Of a DNA stretch of 64,000 bases, positions 19,375-28,063 are shown in pieces. This stretch comes from Gemmatimonadota bacterium. Lineage in GTDB: Bacteria; Gemmatimonadota; Gemmatimonadetes; Gemmatimonadales; GWC2-71-9. The notes under the pieces are model-generated. The model saw only the letters and a program-made list of their open reading frames with translations. It was not told the DNA's origin and made no database searches. Position numbers and translations under genes: made by a program. How positions within the stretch are numbered: position 1 is the stretch's first letter; every line of letters starts with the position of its first letter. Location of the stretch: NCBI GenBank assembly GCA_027294455.1, contig JAPULZ010000044.1:1-64000 (forward strand), given 5' to 3'.

Positions 19375-20948
19375 CGTCTCGCACGCAGGCGACGGTGGGC
19401 CGGGGAAGCTCCCGGCCCGCCGTGGTTGCCGCAATCGCGTTGGTTGTTGTGTTGGGGGGACTTGCCGTTGCGGTCTCGAGCGGCATGACCGAACCGGCGA
19501 GGGGTCCCATCGCCGTTGTGAATCCCGCCGCCGCCGCACCGGTGGAATCGTCGTCGGGTGGCATCCGTTACGTGCATGCGGCCGTGGCCGCCGAACGGTT
19601 GGTGCTGGACTCGATTCCCCCGACGGGCAAAGCGACGGTGTTGTTTTTTCAGGGTCGCACGACGCAACCGACGTCGTCGGGCGGTGCCCTGACGACCGAG
19701 GCGGGCGGGGTGTTGTTCGTGGACGCCCGGATGCGCGTTCAACGACTGGTGATCAAGACCGAGGGTCGTGAGATCACCAGCGTGGCCGCCGGACCGGACA
19801 AGGGTCTGTGGGCCGTCACCGGGGAAGGAGAAGTGCTGCGCATCGACCGGAACGGCGAGATGGTGGGTAACGTGCCGGGGGCATTCGACTACTCGTTCGT
19901 TGCCAGCGATGCCGACGGAAACGCGTGGCTGGTGCGTTCGCCTGTGCAAACGGCTTTCCGCCCGGCATTCGGATCGACGCCCCTGCTGGCCCGTTTGAAC
20001 GACGCCGGCGAAACGGCGTCGACGATCGGGGCGGGGGTCATCCCGCCGGACTTTTTGCTAACCCACCTGGCGAGCTCCGGCAGAATCGCCATCGGCGACT
20101 CCGTGATCTATTTTGCCCCCTTCATTCGGGACGAGGTGATCGCGATGACCATGACCGGCGACACCCTTTGGGTCGTCACCCGCGGGTTGGAGCACGCGGT
20201 GCCCGTGCCCCGGTTCGAAGTGGTGGACATGCAGCCCGTGATCGACTACGCACCGGTGAACACGGGGATCGCGCTGGGACCCGACGGCCGGCTCTACGTG
20301 TTGTCAGTGCCCGGCACGACCGACGTGAGCCGTCTCGATGTCCTCGACCCCGAGACCGGCCACCTGTTGCGTTCGAGCATGGTCCCGACACCGCTTCCCA
20401 CACTCGCGGCCGATCGGGACGGCCGCGTGTATCTATTGGATGACTTCGTGTTGCTCACCGGTGTTGCTCCCCGTGCGCGTGCGCCGTTCAGCGAATTCGA
20501 CCTCGAGTTATTGCGTGGGGGTCGTGTGACCTCGGCGGACATGATGGGGAAAGTGGTGCTGATCAATTTCTGGGCCAGTTGGTGCGAGCCGTGCCGCGAT
20601 GAGATGCCGGCCCTCGACGCGCTGCGCCGCAGCATCACGCACGAAGATTTCGCGTTCATGACCTTCAACGAAGACGTCACCCTGGGGCCCGCTCGGCGAT
20701 TCCTCGAGGATTATGGATCGGATTTCCCCGTGGCGTTGGGCCGCGGCGATCTCCGTGCCAAGTACCACTACGTGGGGCTGCCGTTTACGGTGTTGATCGA
20801 TCGTGAGGGCAGGGTCGTGACACGCTGGATCGGCTTTGCCGGCGAGGAACAGCTCCGGAGTATCCGTTCCATCACGCAAGCGGAGTTGGATCGGCTGATG
20901 CCCGGGATGGACCACAGCCCCATGGATGGTGAGGCACACTCCCACTAG
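19371..20948 (+). CDS. Membrane-anchored beta-propeller (NHL-like) with C-terminal TlpA-type thioredoxin domain
   Basis: GTG start overlapping previous stop; TM anchor; propeller-like region; LINFWASWCEPCRDEMPALDAL; Met/His-rich tail MPGMDHSPMDGEAHSH. Confidence 0.8.
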   Translation: MTSRTQATVGRGSSRPAVVAAIALVVVLGGLAVAVSSGMTEPARGPIAVVNPAAAAPVESSSGGIRYVHAAVAAERLVLDSIPPTGKATVLFFQGRTTQPTSSGGALTTEAGGVLFVDARMRVQRLVIKTEGREITSVAAGPDKGLWAVTGEGEVLRIDRNGEMVGNVPGAFDYSFVASDADGNAWLVRSPVQTAFRPAFGSTPLLARLNDAGETASTIGAGVIPPDFLLTHLASSGRIAIGDSVIYFAPFIRDEVIAMTMTGDTLWVVTRGLEHAVPVPRFEVVDMQPVIDYAPVNTGIALGPDGRLYVLSVPGTTDVSRLDVLDPETGHLLRSSMVPTPLPTLAADRDGRVYLLDDFVLLTGVAPRARAPFSEFDLELLRGGRVTSADMMGKVVLINFWASWCEPCRDEMPALDALRRSITHEDFAFMTFNEDVTLGPARRFLEDYGSDFPVALGRGDLRAKYHYVGLPFTVLIDREGRVVTRWIGFAGEEQLRSIRSITQAELDRLMPGMDHSPMDGEAHSH

Positions 20949-20949
20949 G

Positions 20950-22077
20950 TCACTTCAGGAGTCGGGTTTCCGGTTTGAACGCCCCCCACGCAAACCAGAA
21001 GTGGTTGCCGTGCACGATCGGTGTCAGTTGCCGGCCGCGGAGTGGGCCCTCGACGGCGCGGCCGAGAATGTCCCACGTGGAACCGGTTTCGCGATCGGTG
21101 AAGCGGCCATCGCCTGCGGGCTCAAAGCGCAACACGCGGCCATCGAGGCGTCGATCGAATACGCCGCTCGATCCCACGTCGCGCCCGTCTGCGATGAGCT
21201 GGGCATCCAGTGCACTGGCCGTGCCCGGCGCCCAAAACGCCACGACCGGTACCCCGCCGATGTCTTCCGTGATCACACGCTTCTCTGCCAGCGCGGAGAA
21301 CGCGAACGCCACGCTGTGGCCGTTCAGCTCGACCGCTGCGACGCGCTCCATCGCCGGCAGGCGTCCGTCGGGTCGCCGCGAGAAGAATGTGGGCCAGGGT
21401 CCGCGTCCCCGGTCGTACCCGCCGTAGAGATTGACGCCATAGTTGCGGCGGTGGCCCGTGTCGCGGGAAAGGACTTCCCCGTCGGGATGGGCTTGCTTGA
21501 ACGTCTTCCAGCTGATCAGCGGAGAGTGGATGAATTTGAGCCGTTCCCCCGCATACTCTCCCACGATGCCCTCGCCGATGGCCTGTTGCCACCAGGTTTC
21601 GGTCTGCCGGTCGTACATGATGAGGTCGGAGTGGCGGAGTCGGCCGGTCGTGCCGAAGTCCAGGACCTGGCCGTCGAAACGCCGGTCGAACGAGATGGCC
21701 GTGTTGCACAGCGGACAAAACGTAACGGTGACGGGTGTTTCCCCCACGACGTCGTTGACGATCTCGTGGTGCATGAGAATCTGGAGCGGATACGCCCGGG
21801 CGATCCCGTGGAGCGCCACGAGCACGACGGGATCGCGATCGCTGAGCCAACGGTCGGCCTCTCGTACGTTAGTGAAGCGGGGACGGTCTATGGAGGGGAT
21901 GCCATCCTTGGGCGGGCCACCCGAGACGATCTCCTCGAAGGGAACTGTATGTTTGCTGAAATCCGTCGTGAATTCGCGCCGGTCGGCGCGGGTCTGGGAC
22001 GAGGCAGACGTCGTGGCAGCAAGGCTCAAGACGGCCGAGGCCGCCAGCAGTGCCGTGAGGTTGGGTCGTGTAGTCAT
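20950..22077 (-). CDS. DUF3179 domain-containing exported protein
   Basis: AYPLQILMHHEIVNDVVGETPVTVTFCPLCNTAISFDRRFDG, ETWWQQAIGEGIVG. Confidence 0.88.
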   Translation of the reverse strand: MTTRPNLTALLAASAVLSLAATTSASSQTRADRREFTTDFSKHTVPFEEIVSGGPPKDGIPSIDRPRFTNVREADRWLSDRDPVVLVALHGIARAYPLQILMHHEIVNDVVGETPVTVTFCPLCNTAISFDRRFDGQVLDFGTTGRLRHSDLIMYDRQTETWWQQAIGEGIVGEYAGERLKFIHSPLISWKTFKQAHPDGEVLSRDTGHRRNYGVNLYGGYDRGRGPWPTFFSRRPDGRLPAMERVAAVELNGHSVAFAFSALAEKRVITEDIGGVPVVAFWAPGTASALDAQLIADGRDVGSSGVFDRRLDGRVLRFEPAGDGRFTDRETGSTWDILGRAVEGPLRGRQLTPIVHGNHFWFAWGAFKPETRLLK

Positions 22078-22124
22078 GGTATCCAGCTAACAACACTCGC
22101 TGGCTACCAGTTCCCGTCGTGCGA

Positions 22125-22532
22125 CTACGCGGCGGATCTCCGCTTCTCGAGCCAGCCGTCGACACTGAAGTTGCCGCCCCCGCTGGCGGCGATGAATAGG
22201 AAGACGAATGCGTACACGGCCGGGATCTCGCCCCGGTTGGCCCACCACCACAATTCACCCCGCCCGATGACGTGCATCCACCAATAGGTGACGGCCATCT
22301 CCCCGGAGATGATGAATGCCGCCGGACGGTGTTGGAAACCGATGATGACCAGCAAGCCCGCAACGAATTCGATGATGGCCGCGGCGCCGAAGCGACTCAT
22401 CAGCGCCACAGGGTTCTCCCATCCAAACCACCCGAACAGCTTTTGCCCGCCGTGAGCCCAATACAGCAGGCCCACCATGATGCGCATGGCATTGCGCGCC
22501 AGCGGTTCCAGATCCGACAAAAACTTGTTCAC
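22125..22532 (-). CDS. DoxX family membrane protein
   Basis: RIMVGLLYWAHGGQKLFGWFGW... four-helix DoxX pattern. Confidence 0.85.
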   Translation of the reverse strand: MNKFLSDLEPLARNAMRIMVGLLYWAHGGQKLFGWFGWENPVALMSRFGAAAIIEFVAGLLVIIGFQHRPAAFIISGEMAVTYWWMHVIGRGELWWWANRGEIPAVYAFVFLFIAASGGGNFSVDGWLEKRRSAA

Positions 22533-22556
22533 GGCGTGATCTCCAGGAGGAGGTGA

Positions 22557-24017
22557 CTATCTATTCTGTTTGGGAGCCGCTCCGTTAGTCAACTGGAGCA
22601 GCGAGATGCCGCCGACGCACATGAACCCCATGGCAAAGAGCAGCACCAACCCACTGGGGAGCACGTCGCTGCGCATCGCTTCCGCCGCCGCCGCGGCTAG
22701 CAGGGCAAGGCCCGCGAAAAACTCCAGCAGGGCCGGCATGCCGGCGGGGAGCCGGTAGGCGGCCTCCCGCCAGGATTCGTCGGCCTTGTCGCCGACATGG
22801 TATTTGGGTGTGCGGCGGAACGGTGTGCGGCGTCCGGAGAGGCCACGGGCCACGGCGACCGTCTGACCCAACGCGATCCCCGCCCCGAGAATCATCGTGG
22901 CCGGGATGAGTAACGTGCGTTTCCACCATCCGATCCCGCCTCGTGCCCGGGCGGTGACCCCGTAGAAATACCCCAGCGATCCCATGGCGAAGGTGAGCAA
23001 CGCCCCGTCGGCGGCGAGAACCCAACGAGCCATGTGCGTATCCGCGAACAGGCCGACGCACAAACCGGCCAAGGTAACGAAGGCGAGGAGCGGGTAGGCG
23101 AAGTGGGTGAGCAGATGCCAGATCGCCTCACGTTTCACCGCCCGCGGCAGCGGGGCCCGCACGATCGTCGGCAGTAACTTGCGGGCGGACTGGGCGCCGC
23201 CTTGCGCCCAGCGCTGTTGCTGCTGGCGATACGCGGCCACCTCTACGGGAAGCTCCGCGGGAACCCCGACGTCATCGCGGTACACGAACCGCCACCCCGC
23301 CAACTGGGCTCGGTAGGAGAGATCGAGGTCTTCCGTAAGCGTGTCGGACTGCCATCCGCCGGCGTCCACGATAGCCTGCTTGCGCCAGATGCCGGCGGTG
23401 CCGTTGAAATTGAAAAAGAACCCTCGGGCCGCCCGCACACCGTGCTCGATGGTGAAATGCGCGTCGAGCTGAAGTGCCTGGGTTCGTGTCAACAACGAGT
23501 GGTTTTCGTTGATGTGGTCCCATCGAGCCTGGACCATCCCCACCGCAGGGTTTTCGAATTCACCGACGACTTGCTTGAGAAAGTCGGGCCGCGGCACGAA
23601 GTCGGCGTCGAACACCGCTACGAGGTCGCCGGCTGCCGACTCCAGCCCGTGCGCGAGCGCGCCGGCTTTGAATCCAGCCCGGGATTTTCGCCGCAGGTGC
23701 TCGATGCGCACGCCGTGTCGCCGCAGCTCGGCCACGACGGGTTCGAGCACCTGCGGGGTGTCGTCCGTCGAATCGTCGAGCACCTGGATCTCGAGCCGAT
23801 CGGGCGGATAGTCGAGGGCCGCGACCGCTCGGACGGCGCGCTCCGCGACGTATCGCTCGTTGTAGAGCGGCACCTGCACGGTGACGAACGGCCACCGGCG
23901 TGGTGTCCGCACGGCGCGACGGCGGAAATGCCCGCTAACGTGGCGCCGGTACTGCCGCGCCAGGTACAGACGGTGCACCCCGAAGGCCGACAACAGTAGC
24001 GACGCTGCGACGTGCAA
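22557..24017 (-). CDS. Family 2 glycosyltransferase (cellulose synthase/CsgA-like processive type)
   Basis: VTVQVPLYNERYVAERAVRAVAALDYPPDRLEIQVLDDSTDDT, FDADFVPRPDFL, TEDLDLSYRAQLAGW, QQQRWAQG. Confidence 0.93.
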   Translation of the reverse strand: MHVAASLLLSAFGVHRLYLARQYRRHVSGHFRRRAVRTPRRWPFVTVQVPLYNERYVAERAVRAVAALDYPPDRLEIQVLDDSTDDTPQVLEPVVAELRRHGVRIEHLRRKSRAGFKAGALAHGLESAAGDLVAVFDADFVPRPDFLKQVVGEFENPAVGMVQARWDHINENHSLLTRTQALQLDAHFTIEHGVRAARGFFFNFNGTAGIWRKQAIVDAGGWQSDTLTEDLDLSYRAQLAGWRFVYRDDVGVPAELPVEVAAYRQQQQRWAQGGAQSARKLLPTIVRAPLPRAVKREAIWHLLTHFAYPLLAFVTLAGLCVGLFADTHMARWVLAADGALLTFAMGSLGYFYGVTARARGGIGWWKRTLLIPATMILGAGIALGQTVAVARGLSGRRTPFRRTPKYHVGDKADESWREAAYRLPAGMPALLEFFAGLALLAAAAAEAMRSDVLPSGLVLLFAMGFMCVGGISLLQLTNGAAPKQNR

Positions 24018-24047
24018 GGCGATGAGAACTAGAACGGCCTACCTCCT

Positions 24048-24842
24048 TCAGAACTTCGAGAGCCAGCTTCCCCCGTCGATCACGATGATCGAGCCCGTGA
24101 TCCAGGAACCGGCCGGACTCGCAAGATACACCACCATGTTGCCGATATCGGCGGGGGTACCCAGGCGCCCGAGCGGAATCTGCTTCTTGAGGCGCTCGTC
24201 GATACCCATGGCGTCGGCTTCCTTCCCTTCCGGCGACCCGAACGCCTTGTAGGCACCCTCGGTCATGATCGGCCCGGGAGCCACGGCGTTGACCGTGATG
24301 TTGTCCTGGGCCCATTCCACCGCCAGGGTACGGGTCAGGGCATCGACGCCGGCCTTGGCGGCCGTCGCGTGCGCCATCAGGGGCCACCCCCGGTAGTGAA
24401 GGGTCATGGACGTGGAGATGATCTTGCCGCCGCCCTGCTCCCGCATAATCGGGTGGACCGCCTGGCTACCGTAAAAAGTCCCGTACAGATCGGTTTCCAC
24501 TACGGCCTTCCAACCGTTGGGACTTAAACCCGCCGACTGGGCGTAGAAGTTCCCCGCGGCGTTGTTCACGAGAATGTCGATCCGGCCCCATTCCTCGACC
24601 GTCTTGGTCACGGCGGCCTTGATCGATTCGGGTTCCCGCACGTTGGTCTCGATGCCCAGGGCGGTAGCGCCGGCCGCCTGGAGCTTGTCCAAGGCGGGCG
24701 TCAAGTGATCTGGACTGCGGCTGGCGATCGCCACAGCCGCGCCATAGCGTGCGAGCTCCGAGGCGATCCCGAACCCGATGCCGGTTCCGCCCCCGGTGAC
24801 CAGTGCCACCTGGCCCTCGAGGAGATTGTCCTGGAAGATCAT
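24048..24842 (-). CDS. SDR family oxidoreductase (2,4-dienoyl-CoA reductase-like)
   Basis: VALVTGGGTGIGFGIA, NNAAGNF; ATG at 24842; downstream part of longer ORF. Confidence 0.9.
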   Translation of the reverse strand: MIFQDNLLEGQVALVTGGGTGIGFGIASELARYGAAVAIASRSPDHLTPALDKLQAAGATALGIETNVREPESIKAAVTKTVEEWGRIDILVNNAAGNFYAQSAGLSPNGWKAVVETDLYGTFYGSQAVHPIMREQGGGKIISTSMTLHYRGWPLMAHATAAKAGVDALTRTLAVEWAQDNITVNAVAPGPIMTEGAYKAFGSPEGKEADAMGIDERLKKQIPLGRLGTPADIGNMVVYLASPAGSWITGSIIVIDGGSWLSKF

Positions 24843-25180
24843 GGAGGCTGAAATTGCGCCGCGTCGGGGACAGACACAACCGGGGCCCTTCAGCTCGCGG
24901 TCGCTCCCCCGCAGCTCGATCCCGCCCCGGCTCCACGCCGAGCTCGAGCATCCGATTGAAATCACAGTCGTACAGTATGCCGTCCCACCTACGGAAAACG
25001 TATCACGACACATCGCACCCCCGGCCGCAGCAGGACTGAACGCGTTTACGAGCCGTACGCCAGCGCGTTGAGGCGGCGCGGGGCCTCGATGGAATCCTCG
25101 AACATGCCTTCCCCCCGCTGGCGATTGGTTAGTCGCTCCCGGTAGTGGGCAACGAGCAAATCACCGCGACCCCGTTTGCG

Positions 25181-25265
25181 GTCAGGAACTCCGGGAGGTC
25201 GGCGTAGTTTCGCCCAGCTTGGAGAATCGATGCAGGTCTTCGGCGTTGTAGTAGTGATCGGACAT
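25181..25265 (-). pseudogene. Possible decayed remnant of a carboxymuconolactone-decarboxylase/peroxidase-like gene
   Basis: Minus strand MSDHYYNAEDLHRFSKLGETTPTSRSS*; N-terminus resembles MSDHYY.PEDL..F.E.GK proteins, then frame is lost. Confidence 0.3.
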
Positions 25266-25389
25266 CGTGACTCCGGCGCGAGGGGACGCGACCTCGTGAA
25301 CGCGACCGCGGCATCGGTTCCGCATCGTGACCCTCTGCCTTGGTGCCCGGTGAATTGCCCCTCCGGCGACCGATGTGTCAGATTGGTGC

Positions 25390-26016
25390 ATGCGGATGAG
25401 CAAGGTCGACGACCTGCTGGCGCCGGTGTACGGGCGGGTCATCCCAGGGTTGTACTCCCTCGCCACGTCCCGGGCCGCCCAGCGGTTGTCGGCGGGCGCA
25501 CCTAAGACCGTGCTGGAAGTCGGCGTGGGGCCGGGGCACATCCTGGCCGCGGTCGCGAAGAAGAATCCCATGGCCCAGAAGATCGGCGTCGACATTTCGA
25601 GGGCCATGCTCAAGCAGTCACGTCGCACCCTGTCGAAGACGGGGGTCGACGCGCATCTGGTGTGCGCCGACGGCGTGCGGCTACCGTTCAAGGACGGGAT
25701 GTTCGAGGGGGTCGTGGCGTCGTTTCTGTTGGACCTATTCCAAGAGGAAAAGATTCCAGACGCCCTTCGCGAGATGCTCCGGGTGCTGGCGCCGGGCGGC
25801 CGGATCGTGGTGGCGTCGCTGCAGGTGTCCAATCCCTTCGTGAAGCACGCGATGATGTTCGCGTATCGCGTGCTGCCGACCCTGTTGGGGAGCCGCATCC
25901 GTCCCATCGACTTCCGCCAGTTCTTGGAAGGCACGGGCCTGCGGGTGCTGCGGGACGAAGAGATTCCCGAGGCGGCGGGCACCCGGGTGCTGACGTTGGT
26001 GAAGGTGGTTGGTTGA
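25390..26016 (+). CDS. Class I SAM-dependent methyltransferase
   Basis: VLEVGVGPGHILAAV, IGVDISRAML, DGVRLPFKDGMFEGVVAS. Confidence 0.88.
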   Translation: MRMSKVDDLLAPVYGRVIPGLYSLATSRAAQRLSAGAPKTVLEVGVGPGHILAAVAKKNPMAQKIGVDISRAMLKQSRRTLSKTGVDAHLVCADGVRLPFKDGMFEGVVASFLLDLFQEEKIPDALREMLRVLAPGGRIVVASLQVSNPFVKHAMMFAYRVLPTLLGSRIRPIDFRQFLEGTGLRVLRDEEIPEAAGTRVLTLVKVVG

Positions 26017-26727
26017 GTGTTCCACGAGACCAGTTGCGTGATCACCGGCGGCACCCAAGGGATTGGACGCGCTATTGCGTTCGCACTCGGCGCGAAGGGT
26101 GCGCGGGTCGCGTTGTGCGGTCGCAACGGGGAGCGGGTCGAGCAAACCGTTGGCGAACTGACGAGCTGCGGTATCACCGCATGGGGAACCTCGTGCGATG
26201 TGAGCGACGAGGCGAGCGTCGGCGATTTTGCGGCGGGCGTGTTCGAGCGGTACGGTGCGGTTGAAGTTTTGGTAAACAACGCCGGTCTCGCCTACATGGC
26301 GCCGCTCCTCGAGCTGAGCACCAGCCAGATCGATGAGATGCTCGACGTCAACGTGCGCGGATTGATGCTCGTGACCCGGGCGTTTCTTCCAACCATGATC
26401 GCGGCCGAGCACGGCGACATCGTGAACATCGTGAGCCTGGCCGGCAAGAACGGTTTCGCCGGCGGCACGGCGTACGCCGCGTCCAAGCATGCCGTGTTGG
26501 GGTTTTCTAAATCACTGATGCTGGAAGTGCGCGCCGCCAACATCCGGGTGATCACCGTGTGCCCGGGATCGGTGGAAACGCCGTTCTTCGATAAAGCGGG
26601 CGTCGAGCTAAGCAATGCAGATCGGGTATTGCAGCCCGAGGATGTTGCCGAGACCGTCGTGGCCGCCCTCGCATTACCGGGCCGCGCCATGATCTCGGAC
26701 CTGGACATCCGCCCCGCCAATCCGTAG
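26017..26727 (+). CDS. SDR family oxidoreductase
   Basis: VITGGTQGIGRAIAFALG, NNAG, YAASKHAVLGF; GTG start. Confidence 0.92.
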   Translation: MFHETSCVITGGTQGIGRAIAFALGAKGARVALCGRNGERVEQTVGELTSCGITAWGTSCDVSDEASVGDFAAGVFERYGAVEVLVNNAGLAYMAPLLELSTSQIDEMLDVNVRGLMLVTRAFLPTMIAAEHGDIVNIVSLAGKNGFAGGTAYAASKHAVLGFSKSLMLEVRAANIRVITVCPGSVETPFFDKAGVELSNADRVLQPEDVAETVVAALALPGRAMISDLDIRPANP

Positions 26728-26777
26728 CCAGGACTGAGCACTGGGTATTGCCCTCTGGGGCATGGGACGGGTGGGGC

Positions 26778-28049
26778 CTACCGCATCGCCCCCACCCACC
26801 GATCAACGCTCCCACCGTATCCCGGAAACACTTGAGCTAGGCTCGCGGCCCCCAAGTGCTTCACGAGGATCTCGCCGAACAGGTCACGGAAGTCCGTCGT
26901 CACCGCGAGGTCGCGGCCGTCGGCGCGTCGCTCGGGATCTAGCGTCGGCCACCGGCCGAGCACCTTGCCGCCGTTGGCATTGCCGCCGAGCACCAGCATG
27001 GCGGTCGCGCGGCCGTGGTCCGTCCCGCGATTGCCGTTCTCCGCCACCGTGCGGCCGAATTCGCTCATGGTGAGCACGACCACGTCGGCCATCCGCGGGC
27101 CCAGGTCCCGGGCGAACGCGGCCAGCGTATCTCCAAACTGCCGCAAACGCGTCGCCAGCTGACCCTGGCTGGCTCCCTGATTCGCGTGGGTGTCCCATCC
27201 ACCCACACTGGCGAATCCGATCTCCAATCCGATGTCGCTCTTGATGAGCTGGGCGAGCTGCCGCATCTGCGATCCGAATTCGCCGCCCGGATACCGTGCG
27301 CCGTTGCCCGGGTCGCGACCGGCCGGGTTGGCGGAGCGGAGCATCCGTATCGCCTCGAATCCCTCTTCGGCCGAGGAGGCCACCATGCCCGAGGCCGATC
27401 CGCCGTAGAGTTCCTCGAAGGCCGCCGTGATGCGGTCGCCGGCTCCGCCGGGGGCGCGAATACCGAATGTGCGAAGGTCCTGAATCGCCAGCGCTGCAGC
27501 GGTGCCCAGCAGTGCCCGTGGCAACTGCGATCCCATCGCCACGCCTCGAAATGGGGTGTCTTCGTGGTCATCCGCGTGGGCCATGTAGCGGTTGAGCCAC
27601 CCGTCACGCGTCGATTTGACGCCCGGTGTTCCCGATTCCATGAAGTCCTGCGCATCGAAATGACTGCGCGACGGGGTGGGCGAGCCGACCGCGTGCACGA
27701 TGGCCAGGCTCCCGTCGCGGTAATAGGGCAGCAGGCCGGCGAGCGCCGGATGGAGCCCGAAGTGTCCGTCGAGCTCGAGGGCCCCTCCGCCCTGGCCCGG
27801 TCGGGGAACCGCGATGCCCGGGCGATCGGCGTAGTAGAACCGATCGCCGTGGGGAACGACCATGGTGAGACCGTCGACGGCGCCCCGCTGGAACACGCAG
27901 ATGAGCGTCTTCTTGCGGTCCGCGGGACCATCGCCCCGGCGCACGGCGTAGGCGGCCCGGGTCAGAAAGATCGGGTCGAGCCCGAGGCTCACCAGGGCGA
28001 GCCCCCCGGCTTTCACGAAGACTCTTCGGTCGATGGACGTATTTCCCAT
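26778..28049 (-). CDS. DUF1501 domain-containing exported protein
   Basis: Twin-arginine-like start DRRVFVKAGGLALVSLG; LICVFQRGAVDGLTMVVPHGD, GWDTHANQG, VVVLTMSEFGRTVAENGNRGTDHG. Confidence 0.9.
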   Translation of the reverse strand: MGNTSIDRRVFVKAGGLALVSLGLDPIFLTRAAYAVRRGDGPADRKKTLICVFQRGAVDGLTMVVPHGDRFYYADRPGIAVPRPGQGGGALELDGHFGLHPALAGLLPYYRDGSLAIVHAVGSPTPSRSHFDAQDFMESGTPGVKSTRDGWLNRYMAHADDHEDTPFRGVAMGSQLPRALLGTAAALAIQDLRTFGIRAPGGAGDRITAAFEELYGGSASGMVASSAEEGFEAIRMLRSANPAGRDPGNGARYPGGEFGSQMRQLAQLIKSDIGLEIGFASVGGWDTHANQGASQGQLATRLRQFGDTLAAFARDLGPRMADVVVLTMSEFGRTVAENGNRGTDHGRATAMLVLGGNANGGKVLGRWPTLDPERRADGRDLAVTTDFRDLFGEILVKHLGAASLAQVFPGYGGSVDRWVGAMR

Positions 28050-28063
28050 GTCGGCTCCTGCCG

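Noticed and set aside
25182-26279. 366-codon minus-strand ORF antisense to the methyltransferase and SDR genes
   Set aside because: Ser/Thr/Pro/Arg-rich translation without motifs; plus-strand genes have clear family signatures. Its C-terminal 27 residues are considered separately as a gene remnant.
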